Source: an uncultured Prevotella sp.
GTDB lineage: Bacteria > Bacteroidota > Bacteroidia > Bacteroidales > Bacteroidaceae
Direction: 5' to 3'
DNA length: 10,798 nucleotides
Assembly: GCA_937874345.1 (NCBI GenBank)
Contig: CALNBT010000166.1
Location: 1 to 10,798, forward strand
This document shows, piece after piece, positions 1-5,913 of the stretch; positions within the stretch are counted from its first letter, which is position 1; every line of letters begins with the position of its first letter. Position numbers and translations under genes: made by a program. The notes under the pieces are model-generated. The model did no database searches and was not told the origin of the DNA. It saw only the letters and a list, made by a program, of their open reading frames with translations.

Positions 1-122
1 CGGTTTGACAACTCTGTAATAGTCGACCCACCCTCGTAAATTAGCACTTTAATCAACGTTTTATAGTTGGCAATTTTACGATTATGTATGTTCGATTCCT
101 CAAAAATAGATACTACTGGCAT
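1..122 (-). CDS. ROK-family regulator or sugar kinase, N-terminal fragment (runs off left edge)
   Basis: Reading the minus strand from an ATG at 122-120 gives 40 open codons to the window edge. An in-frame stop lies nine bases upstream of this ATG, so it is the first usable start. The peptide contains the stretches KIANYKTLIKVLIYEGG and STITELSN. This is the pattern of the winged helix-turn-helix at the N-terminus of ROK proteins (NagC/Mlc/XylR type), where a first helix precedes a 'G-x-S-T-I-T-E-L-S' recognition region. Such proteins bind DNA through this domain and a sugar through a C-terminal ROK kinase-like domain, and usually control carbohydrate genes. Only the DNA-binding part is visible, so the presence of a kinase domain is inferred. 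A matching promoter lies upstream at 187-217. Family call is fairly sure; the ligand is unknown. Confidence 0.72.
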   Translation of the reverse strand, partial: MPVVSIFEESNIHNRKIANYKTLIKVLIYEGGSTITELSN

Positions 123-238
123 AAAATAATTTTATGGGCATAAAGCTACTTGGGGGTAACTTTAAACAAATCAACAAGTTTTTATGCAAAGATAAATAAA
201 ACACATCAATACGCAAAATAAATAGTGGCATAAAATAA
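117..238. repeat. 13-bp direct repeat flanking the ROK promoter
   Basis: TGGCATAAAATAA occurs at 117-129 and again at 226-238. The left copy contains the ROK start codon on the minus strand; the right copy lies just upstream of the -33 element. A related partial copy (GGCATAAA) lies at 137-144. The repeats could be operator half-sites for autoregulation, or chance similarity in very AT-rich DNA. Confidence 0.35.
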
Positions 239-482
239 AATAATAAGAGAAATAATCCATATTTAATATGAATTTTTATATAGTCGTAGAAAAGAAAGTC
301 TTCATTATCCTCCAAAACGAATAAACGGATCTTAAATTTGGAAGTATAGACGCACCGTAAAACAAAGGCAGCTTTCATTCATTTCATTTCTTCTGTCATA
401 CAAAACGGCATGACAGTCTATTTTCACAGAACTGCCAAAGAAGGATTCTCCCCAATGGTCTGAGCATCACATCAGATAAATG
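123..482. other. AT-rich intergenic region between ROK and sigma-like genes
   Basis: This 360-base stretch holds the ROK leader and promoter. I see no convincing gene in it. A minus-strand reading frame across 100-378 gives a low-complexity, phenylalanine- and leucine-rich peptide and overlaps the ROK start in another frame, so I regard it as non-coding. A 7-bp perfect inverted repeat, CTGTCAT (393-399) and ATGACAG (410-416) with a 10-base loop, lies downstream of the sigma-like gene's stop. It has no T-tract on the minus-strand side, so calling it a terminator is not justified. Confidence 0.5.
187..217 (-). promoter_or_regulatory. Bacteroidetes-type promoter of the ROK gene
   Basis: On the minus strand a -33 element TTTG (217-214) is followed after 19 bases by TATCTTTG (194-187). 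This is an exact match to the Bacteroidetes primary-sigma consensus TTTG-N19-21-TAnnTTTG. It would start transcription around position 180, leaving an AT-rich leader of about 60 bases before the ATG at 122. Confidence 0.72.
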
Positions 483-1295
483 TCAGCCCTCCAGCATTTG
501 GTTATACAAATCTCTGAAAAGATTAATAAATAAGGAGGAGCCTAGATATTTTTGTGCTGCATTCGCATCATATACAGACTCGGTACGACATTGCTCAATC
601 GACAAATCGGACAATATCGGGAGTTGTCCAACAGCAGAATCCATTTTACCATAGCCATACAAAGATTCGTTTTTGGTAGCAGCCATGCTGCGACGAATGG
701 CCTTCAGGGCCCTTGAACGAAGCGTATCAATATACGATGACTTTAGCGCCTGATCCACAGCAAGGGTGCCATCCTCGTGTCTGCGGCAGGAAAGCATTGA
801 TGCGATCTCCTTACTCTTATAACCTTCAATCGTCTTATATAGCACATAACGCGAATCCTTGTTGGGATAACTGTTGATGGCATCGACAAGCATCATCATC
901 GAACCAGTATCATCGGCCGGCATATCCATATCCGTAAAGTCAAACGCCAACATTGGGAAATCTTTTTTCTGAAGGTCATAAGCAAGATTGCGAGCTATGC
1001 GACTCAAATAAGTCTTGAACGAAGCTCTATGCGGGTCAAAGGACCTGATAACCGCGCACGTCTGGGCGTAGAGCTTAATATCGAGTTCCAGCATAAAGTC
1101 GTCAAAATCCATGATTGTCATCGTCTGCTGATTGAAGATTAACAGAAGCATCTCTGCATAACGGCCAAACAACAAGTAAAACAAAGCTTCACCGGCATGC
1201 TCACCCACCATAATCTCTTGAATGACTTCTTCATCGGTCTTGTCTTTATACCTTCGTTCTAACTCATTGACCGTACCTTGTATAACCTGATTCAT
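483..1295 (-). CDS. Diverged sigma-70-family protein with long C-terminal extension
   Basis: A 270-residue protein resembling sigma-70 factors of the ECF or small type. Residues about 35-112 look like region 2: a helical segment followed by the acidic 'MDFDDFMLELD' stretch and the conserved 'FDPHRASFKTYLSRIARNLA' block, where region 2 binds the -10 element and core RNA polymerase. Residues about 134-205 look like region 4, with 'EGYKSKEIASML' as the first helices of a helix-turn-helix and 'SSYIDTLRSRALKAIRRSM' as the second half. About a dozen residues (RRHEDGTLAVDQ) are inserted between these halves. The last 65 residues match nothing I recognise. Typical ECF factors are 160-200 residues, so the extension is unusual. 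No anti-sigma gene lies next to it. The ATG at 1295 is preceded by a plain A/T-rich leader; I found no consensus promoter. Family call is moderate and the regulon unknown. Confidence 0.65.
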   Translation of the reverse strand: MNQVIQGTVNELERRYKDKTDEEVIQEIMVGEHAGEALFYLLFGRYAEMLLLIFNQQTMTIMDFDDFMLELDIKLYAQTCAVIRSFDPHRASFKTYLSRIARNLAYDLQKKDFPMLAFDFTDMDMPADDTGSMMMLVDAINSYPNKDSRYVLYKTIEGYKSKEIASMLSCRRHEDGTLAVDQALKSSYIDTLRSRALKAIRRSMAATKNESLYGYGKMDSAVGQLPILSDLSIEQCRTESVYDANAAQKYLGSSLFINLFRDLYNQMLEG

Positions 1296-1435
1296 TGTTC
1301 AACTTTGTCAAATAATCCCAGAATAATTTGGGCCTGCTATGATAAATAATGGATTGAGAGATCGTCTCACGAGAACACTTCTTCAACGGCTGATTTTCGT
1401 GTTTATTTATGGATATGGTTTCGATCTCAATCATC

Positions 1436-2230
1436 CTACTCGTTTTTGATGATTGCTTTTAGCCAGTTGATTACCTCATCATTGGCATTGAAGACAAATT
1501 CCTGGCCAATGTTGTTGGCCTGAAAGTAATCATCGTGCCATGGATGTTGATGACAAGAGATCGGTATTGTCCGAAAGAAATCTGGCAATGCCCATCTAGT
1601 CAACAGATGCTGTCCCGATTTCGTCAGAACTTGATTCTCATGAAAATCCAAGCATCCTGCCCCGGGCATACCAGGCATGAACGAACAGCTATCCGTTGCC
1701 ACGAAGATCACATTCTTCTCCCAACTCTGAAAGCCAACATGCGGATGTGAAATCAGCCAATCAGGTACATCAGCCCGTTTTCTGATGATTTCGCCTATCT
1801 GAAGATAACCAAAGAGAACATGTTGTCCTTTATCCGTTCGTTGATATTGAAGAATTCTATCTTTCTGATGTGTACGACGATACCACCCATAAAAAAGAAA
1901 CAAGTCACCTTCCTTCACCCCTTGATTTACCAGATGAACCAAAGCCGCACCATGTTGTCCAAAGGCAGGCTTCCACCCGTTATTTCTGCTGATAACTTCT
2001 GTACGAATGTCTGGATCCAAATGACAACCTTTCTGGGACTCATCCTTTCCCTTCGGCTGCTTCTGGATTTCGGCATAAGTCTGACCGCCATATTTTAGCT
2101 CGCCATAACTGGGATGACCAGCGTTCTGGTCGGGAATCGGCATAGACAGCAGCGTTCCATCAGGCAATATCGGACTTGCCGTACCGCCATACTTGGTATC
2201 AAACCCCTTTCTACTGAAAATCACTTTCAT
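1436..2230 (-). CDS. Nmad3-family putative nucleotide modification protein
   Basis: A 264-residue cytosolic protein that I recognise as an Nmad3 (nucleotide modification associated domain 3) member from its whole-length pattern. It opens with 'MKVIFSRKGFDTKYGG', followed by 'SPILPDGTLLSMPIPD' (residues 19-34), 'CHLDPDI' (69-75), 'FGQHGAALVHL' (90-100), 'GDLFLFYGWYR' (108-118) and 'HPWHDDYF' near 229-236. Nmad families were defined by comparative genomics as companions of DNA base hypermodification genes. Their reaction is not established, so activity here is inference. The conserved His, Asp and Cys residues (C69, H70, D72, H93, H229, H232, D233, D234) could form a metal or active site. There is no signal peptide. 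No obvious modification partner gene (TET/JBP-like oxygenase, glycosyltransferase, thymidylate-synthase homologue) is present in the window. The gene has its own consensus promoter at 2331-2363. The ATG at 2230 starts exactly at the conserved N-terminus. Confidence 0.75.
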   Translation of the reverse strand: MKVIFSRKGFDTKYGGTASPILPDGTLLSMPIPDQNAGHPSYGELKYGGQTYAEIQKQPKGKDESQKGCHLDPDIRTEVISRNNGWKPAFGQHGAALVHLVNQGVKEGDLFLFYGWYRRTHQKDRILQYQRTDKGQHVLFGYLQIGEIIRKRADVPDWLISHPHVGFQSWEKNVIFVATDSCSFMPGMPGAGCLDFHENQVLTKSGQHLLTRWALPDFFRTIPISCHQHPWHDDYFQANNIGQEFVFNANDEVINWLKAIIKNE

Positions 2231-2330
2231 TGCATTCTTTCATTCATCTGTTTCGTCCGGATGTGATATAACAAACCGCCAAACCGTGCGACCGTGCCGT
2301 CCTCATCGCTCGAATATAGGTATTCCTTGA

Positions 2331-2363
2331 CAAACATATTTGGTATTCCACTTCTATAGCAAA
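2331..2363 (-). promoter_or_regulatory. Bacteroidetes-type promoter of the Nmad3 gene
   Basis: On the minus strand TTTG (2363-2360) is followed after 21 bases by TATGTTTG (2338-2331), an exact match to TTTG-N19-21-TAnnTTTG. The upstream box is itself part of a second TAnnTTTG-like sequence (TACCTTTG, 2367-2360), which lacks a well-spaced -33 element. The start would be near 2325, giving a leader of about 95 bases. The promoter lies only about 20 bases past the stop of the upstream vWA gene, so Nmad3 can be expressed independently of it. Confidence 0.7.
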
Positions 2364-2382
2364 GGTATTGTCAGATCAGAAA

Positions 2383-3024
2383 TTAATGTCCTTCAAAGTA
2401 ATTCCCATTCATCTTAATCTGGACCTCCTGTGGGGATTTGCTTTCCTCGACGCATTCATAATAAACATTTCTTGATTGTTGTTCCATTTGCATCATTGCC
2501 TTCACACCTTCTGGCGTAGCATCAAAACGCAGCCCATTGTCAATGTGCAGCTCATGGGCCGTCTTGATGGCATCTTGATTGGCGCCGATGTACGTCACCA
2601 TCCATCCTTTGCTCTTTACGTTATCCATCAAACCAATTACCGTCTGGTAATCGTACTCATGAGAATCGTTCTCCAGTCCGTCGGTGATGATCGACACCAG
2701 CACTTGGTCATCATCTGTCACCTGCCTTCTGAGCCTGGCAATTCCACTTCCAATGGCATCATACAATGGCGTGCAACTTTCGGGGACATAGTCCTTGCCA
2801 TCGAATAAATGAATCATCTGTGCAGGTGTAACATCGTAATGATACTTTTTCCGTTCACTGTTGAATGACATCAGCGAAACGAAATGCTCCTGGTCGGGAT
2901 GTTTTTCCTGGGCAATCTTGATACGCTGGATGGTCTCATTGAGACCTGATACGATTGCACGTTCGATGCTCCACATACTTCCACTCTCATCCAAGATCAG
3001 AAGATTGAAAACTTTCTTTTTCAT
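2383..3024 (-). CDS. von Willebrand factor A (vWA) domain protein
   Basis: A 213-residue protein made almost entirely of one vWA domain. The metal-ion-dependent adhesion site is complete: 'DESGS' (D12, S14, S16) right after a hydrophobic first strand 'VFNLLIL', the threonine of 'CTPLYDAIGSG' (T85) and the aspartate of 'SIITDGLEN' (D115). There is no signal peptide or membrane segment, so it should be cytosolic. Such stand-alone vWA proteins usually scaffold partners, often with AAA ATPases or phosphatases, but none is visible here. I chose the ATG at 3024, because the longer reading (to 3096) would need a TTG start and adds 24 residues in front of the first strand of the fold. It follows the MmcQ/YjbR gene by 78 bases in the same direction and may be cotranscribed with it. 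Biological role unknown. Confidence 0.8.
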   Translation of the reverse strand: MKKKVFNLLILDESGSMWSIERAIVSGLNETIQRIKIAQEKHPDQEHFVSLMSFNSERKKYHYDVTPAQMIHLFDGKDYVPESCTPLYDAIGSGIARLRRQVTDDDQVLVSIITDGLENDSHEYDYQTVIGLMDNVKSKGWMVTYIGANQDAIKTAHELHIDNGLRFDATPEGVKAMMQMEQQSRNVYYECVEESKSPQEVQIKMNGNYFEGH

Positions 3025-3102
3025 CGTTGTATCGTTTAGGGTTATCGGTCTTCGTTCATCGAAGTCCTGTACTCTATATACACCCGAAAAATTCAAAATC
3101 TG

Positions 3103-3468
3103 TCAGCAGTTCTTCTTTTTTTTCACTTTCTTTTGCGACTGGGCAGAAACGATTTCGTACGACTGCCGTATCAAATCTTTCAGCATTTCATCGTCCATAT
3201 CCTCGTTGACGTATATCGTCATCCAATGCTTATTTCCGAAGTGTGAAGGATTGGCCACGCAATGATAATGTTCACGTAAGTTTTCAATGGTCTCGGGATC
3301 GCCTTTGATCATGCAACTCTCAAAATTGTCGATATCGGTATAGCAAAAGGTTTTGTCATTCACGTAAAATACCAGCGTTGTGTTTCCGGCGTGAAACTGT
3401 TGGAACGGCATCTTTTCGGTCGCTCCCGGCAAGGAGAGACAATAATCACGAAAGTCTTCAATATTCAT
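3103..3468 (-). CDS. MmcQ/YjbR family protein
   Basis: A 121-residue protein of the MmcQ/YjbR (former DUF419) family, small single-domain proteins with a CyaY-like double-wing fold described as DNA-binding; the cellular role is poorly known. Family hallmarks visible are 'MNIEDFRDYCLSLPGATEKMPF' at the start (the family's 'L-x-LPG-x-x-E-x-x-P' motif), 'TLVFYVNDKTFCYTDID' in the middle, and 'GNKHWMTIYVNEDMDDEMLKDLIRQSYEIV' (residues 79-107), where 'K-H-W' with a following beta strand is typical. The C-terminus ends in a lysine-rich tail (KKVKKKKN) encoded across an eight-base homopolymer (3116-3123), a place where frameshifts or sequencing errors could alter the end. The start codon lies in the last copy of a short repeat array. 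It follows the flavin reductase gene by 75 bases, probably in one transcript. Confidence 0.82.
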   Translation of the reverse strand: MNIEDFRDYCLSLPGATEKMPFQQFHAGNTTLVFYVNDKTFCYTDIDNFESCMIKGDPETIENLREHYHCVANPSHFGNKHWMTIYVNEDMDDEMLKDLIRQSYEIVSAQSQKKVKKKKNC

Positions 3469-3549
3469 GGTTGTTCTTCAATATACATGATTTTGCGCTT
3501 CAATAGCAATGATATCCCTCATCAATTTGCATGATTTTGCGCTTCAATA
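3466..3549 (-). repeat. Short degenerate direct repeats at the MmcQ/YjbR start
   Basis: On the minus strand the 20-mer TATTGAAGCGCAAAATCATG occurs twice without mismatch (3549-3530 and 3505-3486, period 44). A third, 18-base relative, TATTGAAGAACAACCATG (3483-3466), ends in the start codon of the MmcQ/YjbR gene. A separate 15-mer shared by 3456-3470 and 3542-3556 covers ATG-AAT-ATT-GAA, the first four codons of that gene, and overlaps the last codons of the flavin reductase gene. The array looks like local duplication of a gene start. Confidence 0.8.
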
Positions 3550-4065
3550 TTCATGGGTTTGCCGCTCCATCACATTCACGATCTCACCAACGTAAACGGT
3601 ATGGATATCGCCATCGGCATATACCTTCCGAACTTCTTCGGCCATGTCGTTGATATCGATGCGTTTCTTGTAGATGGTCTTGCACTCGATACAGAGAGAG
3701 GCTTCCTTGAAAGTGATATTGTCCTTGGCGGTTGACTCGGGATGAACGCCGGCAACGGCAATCTTGTCACCATCGCGCCCTGAATGACTGCCGATGTACG
3801 ACATCGCTTTCCGATAGGTTCTTGGAAAGGCACTGACCGTAAAATGGTCGTACTTGTCCATAAACTCCTTGGTATAGCGGCTGTCACGCACATAGACCGT
3901 GATGATGCGCTTGTTCCAGAGTTCGCCCATCTGCCCCCAGCTGATGGTCATTGCATTGAAATCGCCTTCTTTGCCGGCAGCCAGCACCAACCAGTCTTTG
4001 TCAAACAGTTCTACGGCATTCTTTACTTCTGTAGGCTTGATGGCCTTCCATTGACTTTCTTCCAT
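3544..4065 (-). CDS. Flavin reductase family protein (FMN-binding split barrel)
   Basis: A protein of about 173 residues with the flavin-reductase-like split-barrel pattern: 'FDKDWLVLAAG' near residue 21, 'FNAMTISWGQMGELWNKRIITVYVR' (about 36-60, the conserved FMN-contacting strand-loop region), 'FTVSAFP' (about 74-80), 'GSHSGRDGDKI' (about 91-101) and a late 'ECKTIYKKRID' strand. Members bind FMN and either reduce it with NAD(P)H or use it to reduce other substrates; the substrate here is unknown. I prefer the ATG at 4065, preceded by an A-rich leader. A longer frame from the ATG at 4110 adds 15 basic residues with no family resemblance. The gene is divergent from the AraC regulator, with a near-consensus promoter and a palindrome between them, and precedes the MmcQ/YjbR gene. 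It may be controlled by that regulator. Confidence 0.82.
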   Translation of the reverse strand: MEESQWKAIKPTEVKNAVELFDKDWLVLAAGKEGDFNAMTISWGQMGELWNKRIITVYVRDSRYTKEFMDKYDHFTVSAFPRTYRKAMSYIGSHSGRDGDKIAVAGVHPESTAKDNITFKEASLCIECKTIYKKRIDINDMAEEVRKVYADGDIHTVYVGEIVNVMERQTHEY

Positions 4066-4168
4066 TTTTATTTTGTTCGATAGATTTTTATAGGATAGCG
4101 GATTTTTCATCCTTTGTGTTTGATGAACAGCACAAACAGTGTATGCAATTCTTCGACATTATATAAAT

Positions 4169-4200
4169 GAAAGGTACAACCTTTTTCGGAATTCACCAAA
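4169..4200 (-). promoter_or_regulatory. Near-consensus promoter of flavin reductase with overlapping palindrome
   Basis: On the minus strand TTTG (4200-4197) is followed after 20 bases by TACCTTTC (4176-4169), seven of eight matches to TAnnTTTG. A perfect inverted repeat, AAAGGT-ACA-ACCTTT (4170-4184), covers the -7 box. A dimeric regulator binding there would block this promoter. The AraC-type gene reads away on the other side (start 4235), so the site could serve both directions. Confidence 0.5.
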
Positions 4201-4234
4201 TGATCGCTTCATATTATTCTGAGAAATCACGACA

Positions 4235-5194
4235 ATGCTTGATTTCATCTCCCAAGTAACAAGAAACAACCATATAGAAAGCGCAATAAAACAAACGTAT
4301 GGCATCAAAATAAAGATTCCATTCAAGAAGTTTGGAGAACTAAATCATTTTGCTTTTCTTTGTAAGATGGATGAATTATTCAAAATATATAAATTCGGTG
4401 TGGTCGATGCAGCAAAGGAAGCGGCAGACCCCATAGAACCGCATGTGCATGAATTTGAGGAACTGTTGATTGGACTTGAAGGGCAGATTGAACATTATAT
4501 TGACTTCCGCACCGAAAAGGTAGATGCTCCCTATGTAAGCTTCATTACAGAGGGAAAGATACATCAGCTGAAACATTTGGCAAAAGAAGGTCACTGCGAT
4601 ATCTGGGTTGTCTTGTTCAAAAAGGATTTCATCGCCGAAACGGCATTCCATCTGTATTCGACCTTCCATGACAACGCAAACATGTACTTAAAATTGAATA
4701 GTTGTGCAACACGTTTGGATACAATCTGTTCGATGATGTACGATGAGTATTCGAGAGACGATGCCGACAGCGCAGTCATCAAACAATTGCTCATCACACT
4801 GATCAGCATGATTGAATCGGATAAACGGAGCAACGCGCCAGACCATTCGGAAAACATGAATGTGCAAAATAAAACTTTCAAAAGTTTTCTGATGGTGCTC
4901 GAGCAGCATTACCATGAACCCAGAAGTGTAGCGTTTTATGCCGAAAAACTATTTATGACCTCCCGAAACCTGAACATGATCTGCCAGCGGGTGGTGCACC
5001 AGAGTGTATCCGAACTTGTTGAAACGCGCAAACTGCTTGAGGCAAAAAACCTTCTCGTTACCACAGACAAGACCATTACAGAGATAGGTTACGAATTGGG
5101 ATTCAACGAAAAAACATATTTTACACACGTCTTCAAAAAGAAGGCCGGCATGTCTCCTTCCGACTTCCGTAAGGAGATGAGAGCGAAGATTTGA
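4235..5194 (+). CDS. AraC/XylS-family transcriptional regulator with cupin-like sensor domain
   Basis: A 319-residue cytosolic regulator. The N-terminal half looks like the cupin-type arm of AraC proteins: 'EPHVHEFEELLIGLEG' (residues 68-83, with H70, H72 and E73 as possible metal or ligand contacts) followed by 'YVSFITEGKIHQLK' (100-113). The C-terminal 95 residues are the double helix-turn-helix domain, with 'SVAFYAEKLFMTSRNLNMICQRV' as the first HTH and 'TITEIGYELGFNEKTYFTHVFKKKAGMSPSDFRK' (280-313) as the second; the family's 'GF-x-x-x-x-YF-x-x-x-FKK-x-x-G-x-(S/T)-P-x-x-(F/Y)R' signature is complete. It stands between the divergent flavin reductase and the SnoaL-YceI-YgiD operon, so it probably controls one or both. 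The 112-base gap before the next gene has its own promoter. Ligand unknown. Confidence 0.9.
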   Translation: MLDFISQVTRNNHIESAIKQTYGIKIKIPFKKFGELNHFAFLCKMDELFKIYKFGVVDAAKEAADPIEPHVHEFEELLIGLEGQIEHYIDFRTEKVDAPYVSFITEGKIHQLKHLAKEGHCDIWVVLFKKDFIAETAFHLYSTFHDNANMYLKLNSCATRLDTICSMMYDEYSRDDADSAVIKQLLITLISMIESDKRSNAPDHSENMNVQNKTFKSFLMVLEQHYHEPRSVAFYAEKLFMTSRNLNMICQRVVHQSVSELVETRKLLEAKNLLVTTDKTITEIGYELGFNEKTYFTHVFKKKAGMSPSDFRKEMRAKI

Positions 5195-5244
5195 TGTCTT
5201 TTTCCGAATATCACAACCCTTCTTCCTAAATCTGTTACCGCGCA

Positions 5245-5303
5245 CGTCTCTTTTGGATGTAACTTTGCAACATCAAAAAGAAATAAAAACTTAAAAAGAG
5301 ACG
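5245..5303 (+). promoter_or_regulatory. Promoter of the SnoaL-YceI-YgiD operon inside nested inverted repeats
   Basis: TAACTTTG at 5260-5267 matches the Bacteroidetes -7 box exactly; no good TTTG lies 19-21 bases upstream, which suggests an activator-dependent promoter. The box sits in the loop of an inner inverted repeat, GATGT (5256-5260) and ACATC (5270-5274), extended outwards as TTTTG/CAAAA with one bulged base. An outer perfect 10-bp inverted repeat, CGTCTCTTTT (5245-5254) and AAAAGAGACG (5294-5303), encloses the box and ends four bases before the ATG at 5307. The repeats may be regulator sites or an mRNA leader structure, although the outer left arm is upstream of the expected transcription start. 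Confidence 0.55.
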
Positions 5304-5306
5304 AAA

Positions 5307-5876
5307 ATGAAAAAGTTAATAATGAATAAAGCCGGTTTAATGATTTTACTGGCCTTGGTATTAGGAATTAATGGTGCAACAGCTCAGAAGAAGAACGCCA
5401 AACTGGAAATGTTGAAACAAGCAAAAGAACTTGTCGCATCAAACAAAGAAGTTGCTCAATTACTTGAGAAGTTTGATACCCTCGATTTCAATGTTTTTTC
5501 CAAACGTGATTGGGAACGTTTGCATGAAAGTCATTCCAAGGACGTCATCGTTCATTTCCCCGACGGACATATTGAAAAAGGACTCGAACAACACATCAAA
5601 ACACTGGATGCCATGTTTGTCTACGCTCCTGATACCAGGATAACAGAACACCCCATCCGTATCGGACAAGGAAATGTTACAGCAGTAATGGGATGGATGG
5701 CAGGGACGTTTACACAACCCATGCCAATTGGCAACGGTCAGTTTATCCAACCAACAGGCAAATCTTTCAACATCCCAATGGCAACCATCGGAATCTGGAA
5801 AAACGGTATTATGACAGAAGAATATCTTTTCTGGGATAACAAGACTTACATGGATCAGATAGGTTTAGGTAAATAG
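5307..5876 (+). CDS. Secreted SnoaL-like (NTF2-fold) protein
   Basis: A 189-residue protein with a clear signal peptide: basic 'MKKLIMNKAG', hydrophobic 'LMILLALVLGIN' and 'GATAQ', with cleavage expected after A26. The mature part resembles SnoaL-like polyketide cyclase or ester cyclase proteins of the NTF2 fold. It has 'DWERLHESHSKDVIVHFPDG' (residues 68-87), an 'H-x-x-x-x-D' arrangement typical of the pocket entrance, followed by 'GLEQHIKTLDAMFVYAPDTRI' (92-112) and the late strands 'VTAVMGWMAGTF' and 'FNIPMATIGIWKNGIMTEEYLFWDN'. Such proteins bind small hydrophobic or aromatic molecules and some are enzymes. The actual substrate cannot be read from the sequence. It is the first gene of a probable operon with YceI-like (37-base gap) and YgiD-like genes. 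A periplasmic location is inferred from the signal peptide without a lipobox. Confidence 0.75.
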   Translation: MKKLIMNKAGLMILLALVLGINGATAQKKNAKLEMLKQAKELVASNKEVAQLLEKFDTLDFNVFSKRDWERLHESHSKDVIVHFPDGHIEKGLEQHIKTLDAMFVYAPDTRITEHPIRIGQGNVTAVMGWMAGTFTQPMPIGNGQFIQPTGKSFNIPMATIGIWKNGIMTEEYLFWDNKTYMDQIGLGK

Positions 5877-5913
5877 AAAATAGGTAAATCATCTAATGAA
5901 AATAGAAGAAATT

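Noticed and set aside
100..378. Minus-strand 92-codon frame in the AT-rich leader
   Set aside because: The peptide is low complexity and rich in Phe, Leu, Ile and Tyr. The frame covers the exact ROK promoter and overlaps the ROK start in another frame.
393..416. CTGTCAT/ATGACAG hairpin as a terminator of the sigma-like gene
   Set aside because: The stem is only 7 bp and no T-tract follows on the minus strand, so it is kept only as an inverted repeat note.
1535..2098. Plus-strand frames opposite the Nmad3 gene
   Set aside because: They are antisense shadows: the minus frame has full-length family similarity, and the plus peptides resemble nothing.
3025..3096. Upstream extension of the vWA protein
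   Set aside because: It would start at TTG and add 24 residues before the first beta strand. The ATG at 3024 starts the domain cleanly.
3456..3556. Repeat cluster as a CRISPR array
   Set aside because: Units are 18-20 bases with unequal spacing (44 and about 22), spacers are not uniform, one unit contains a start codon and no cas gene is present.
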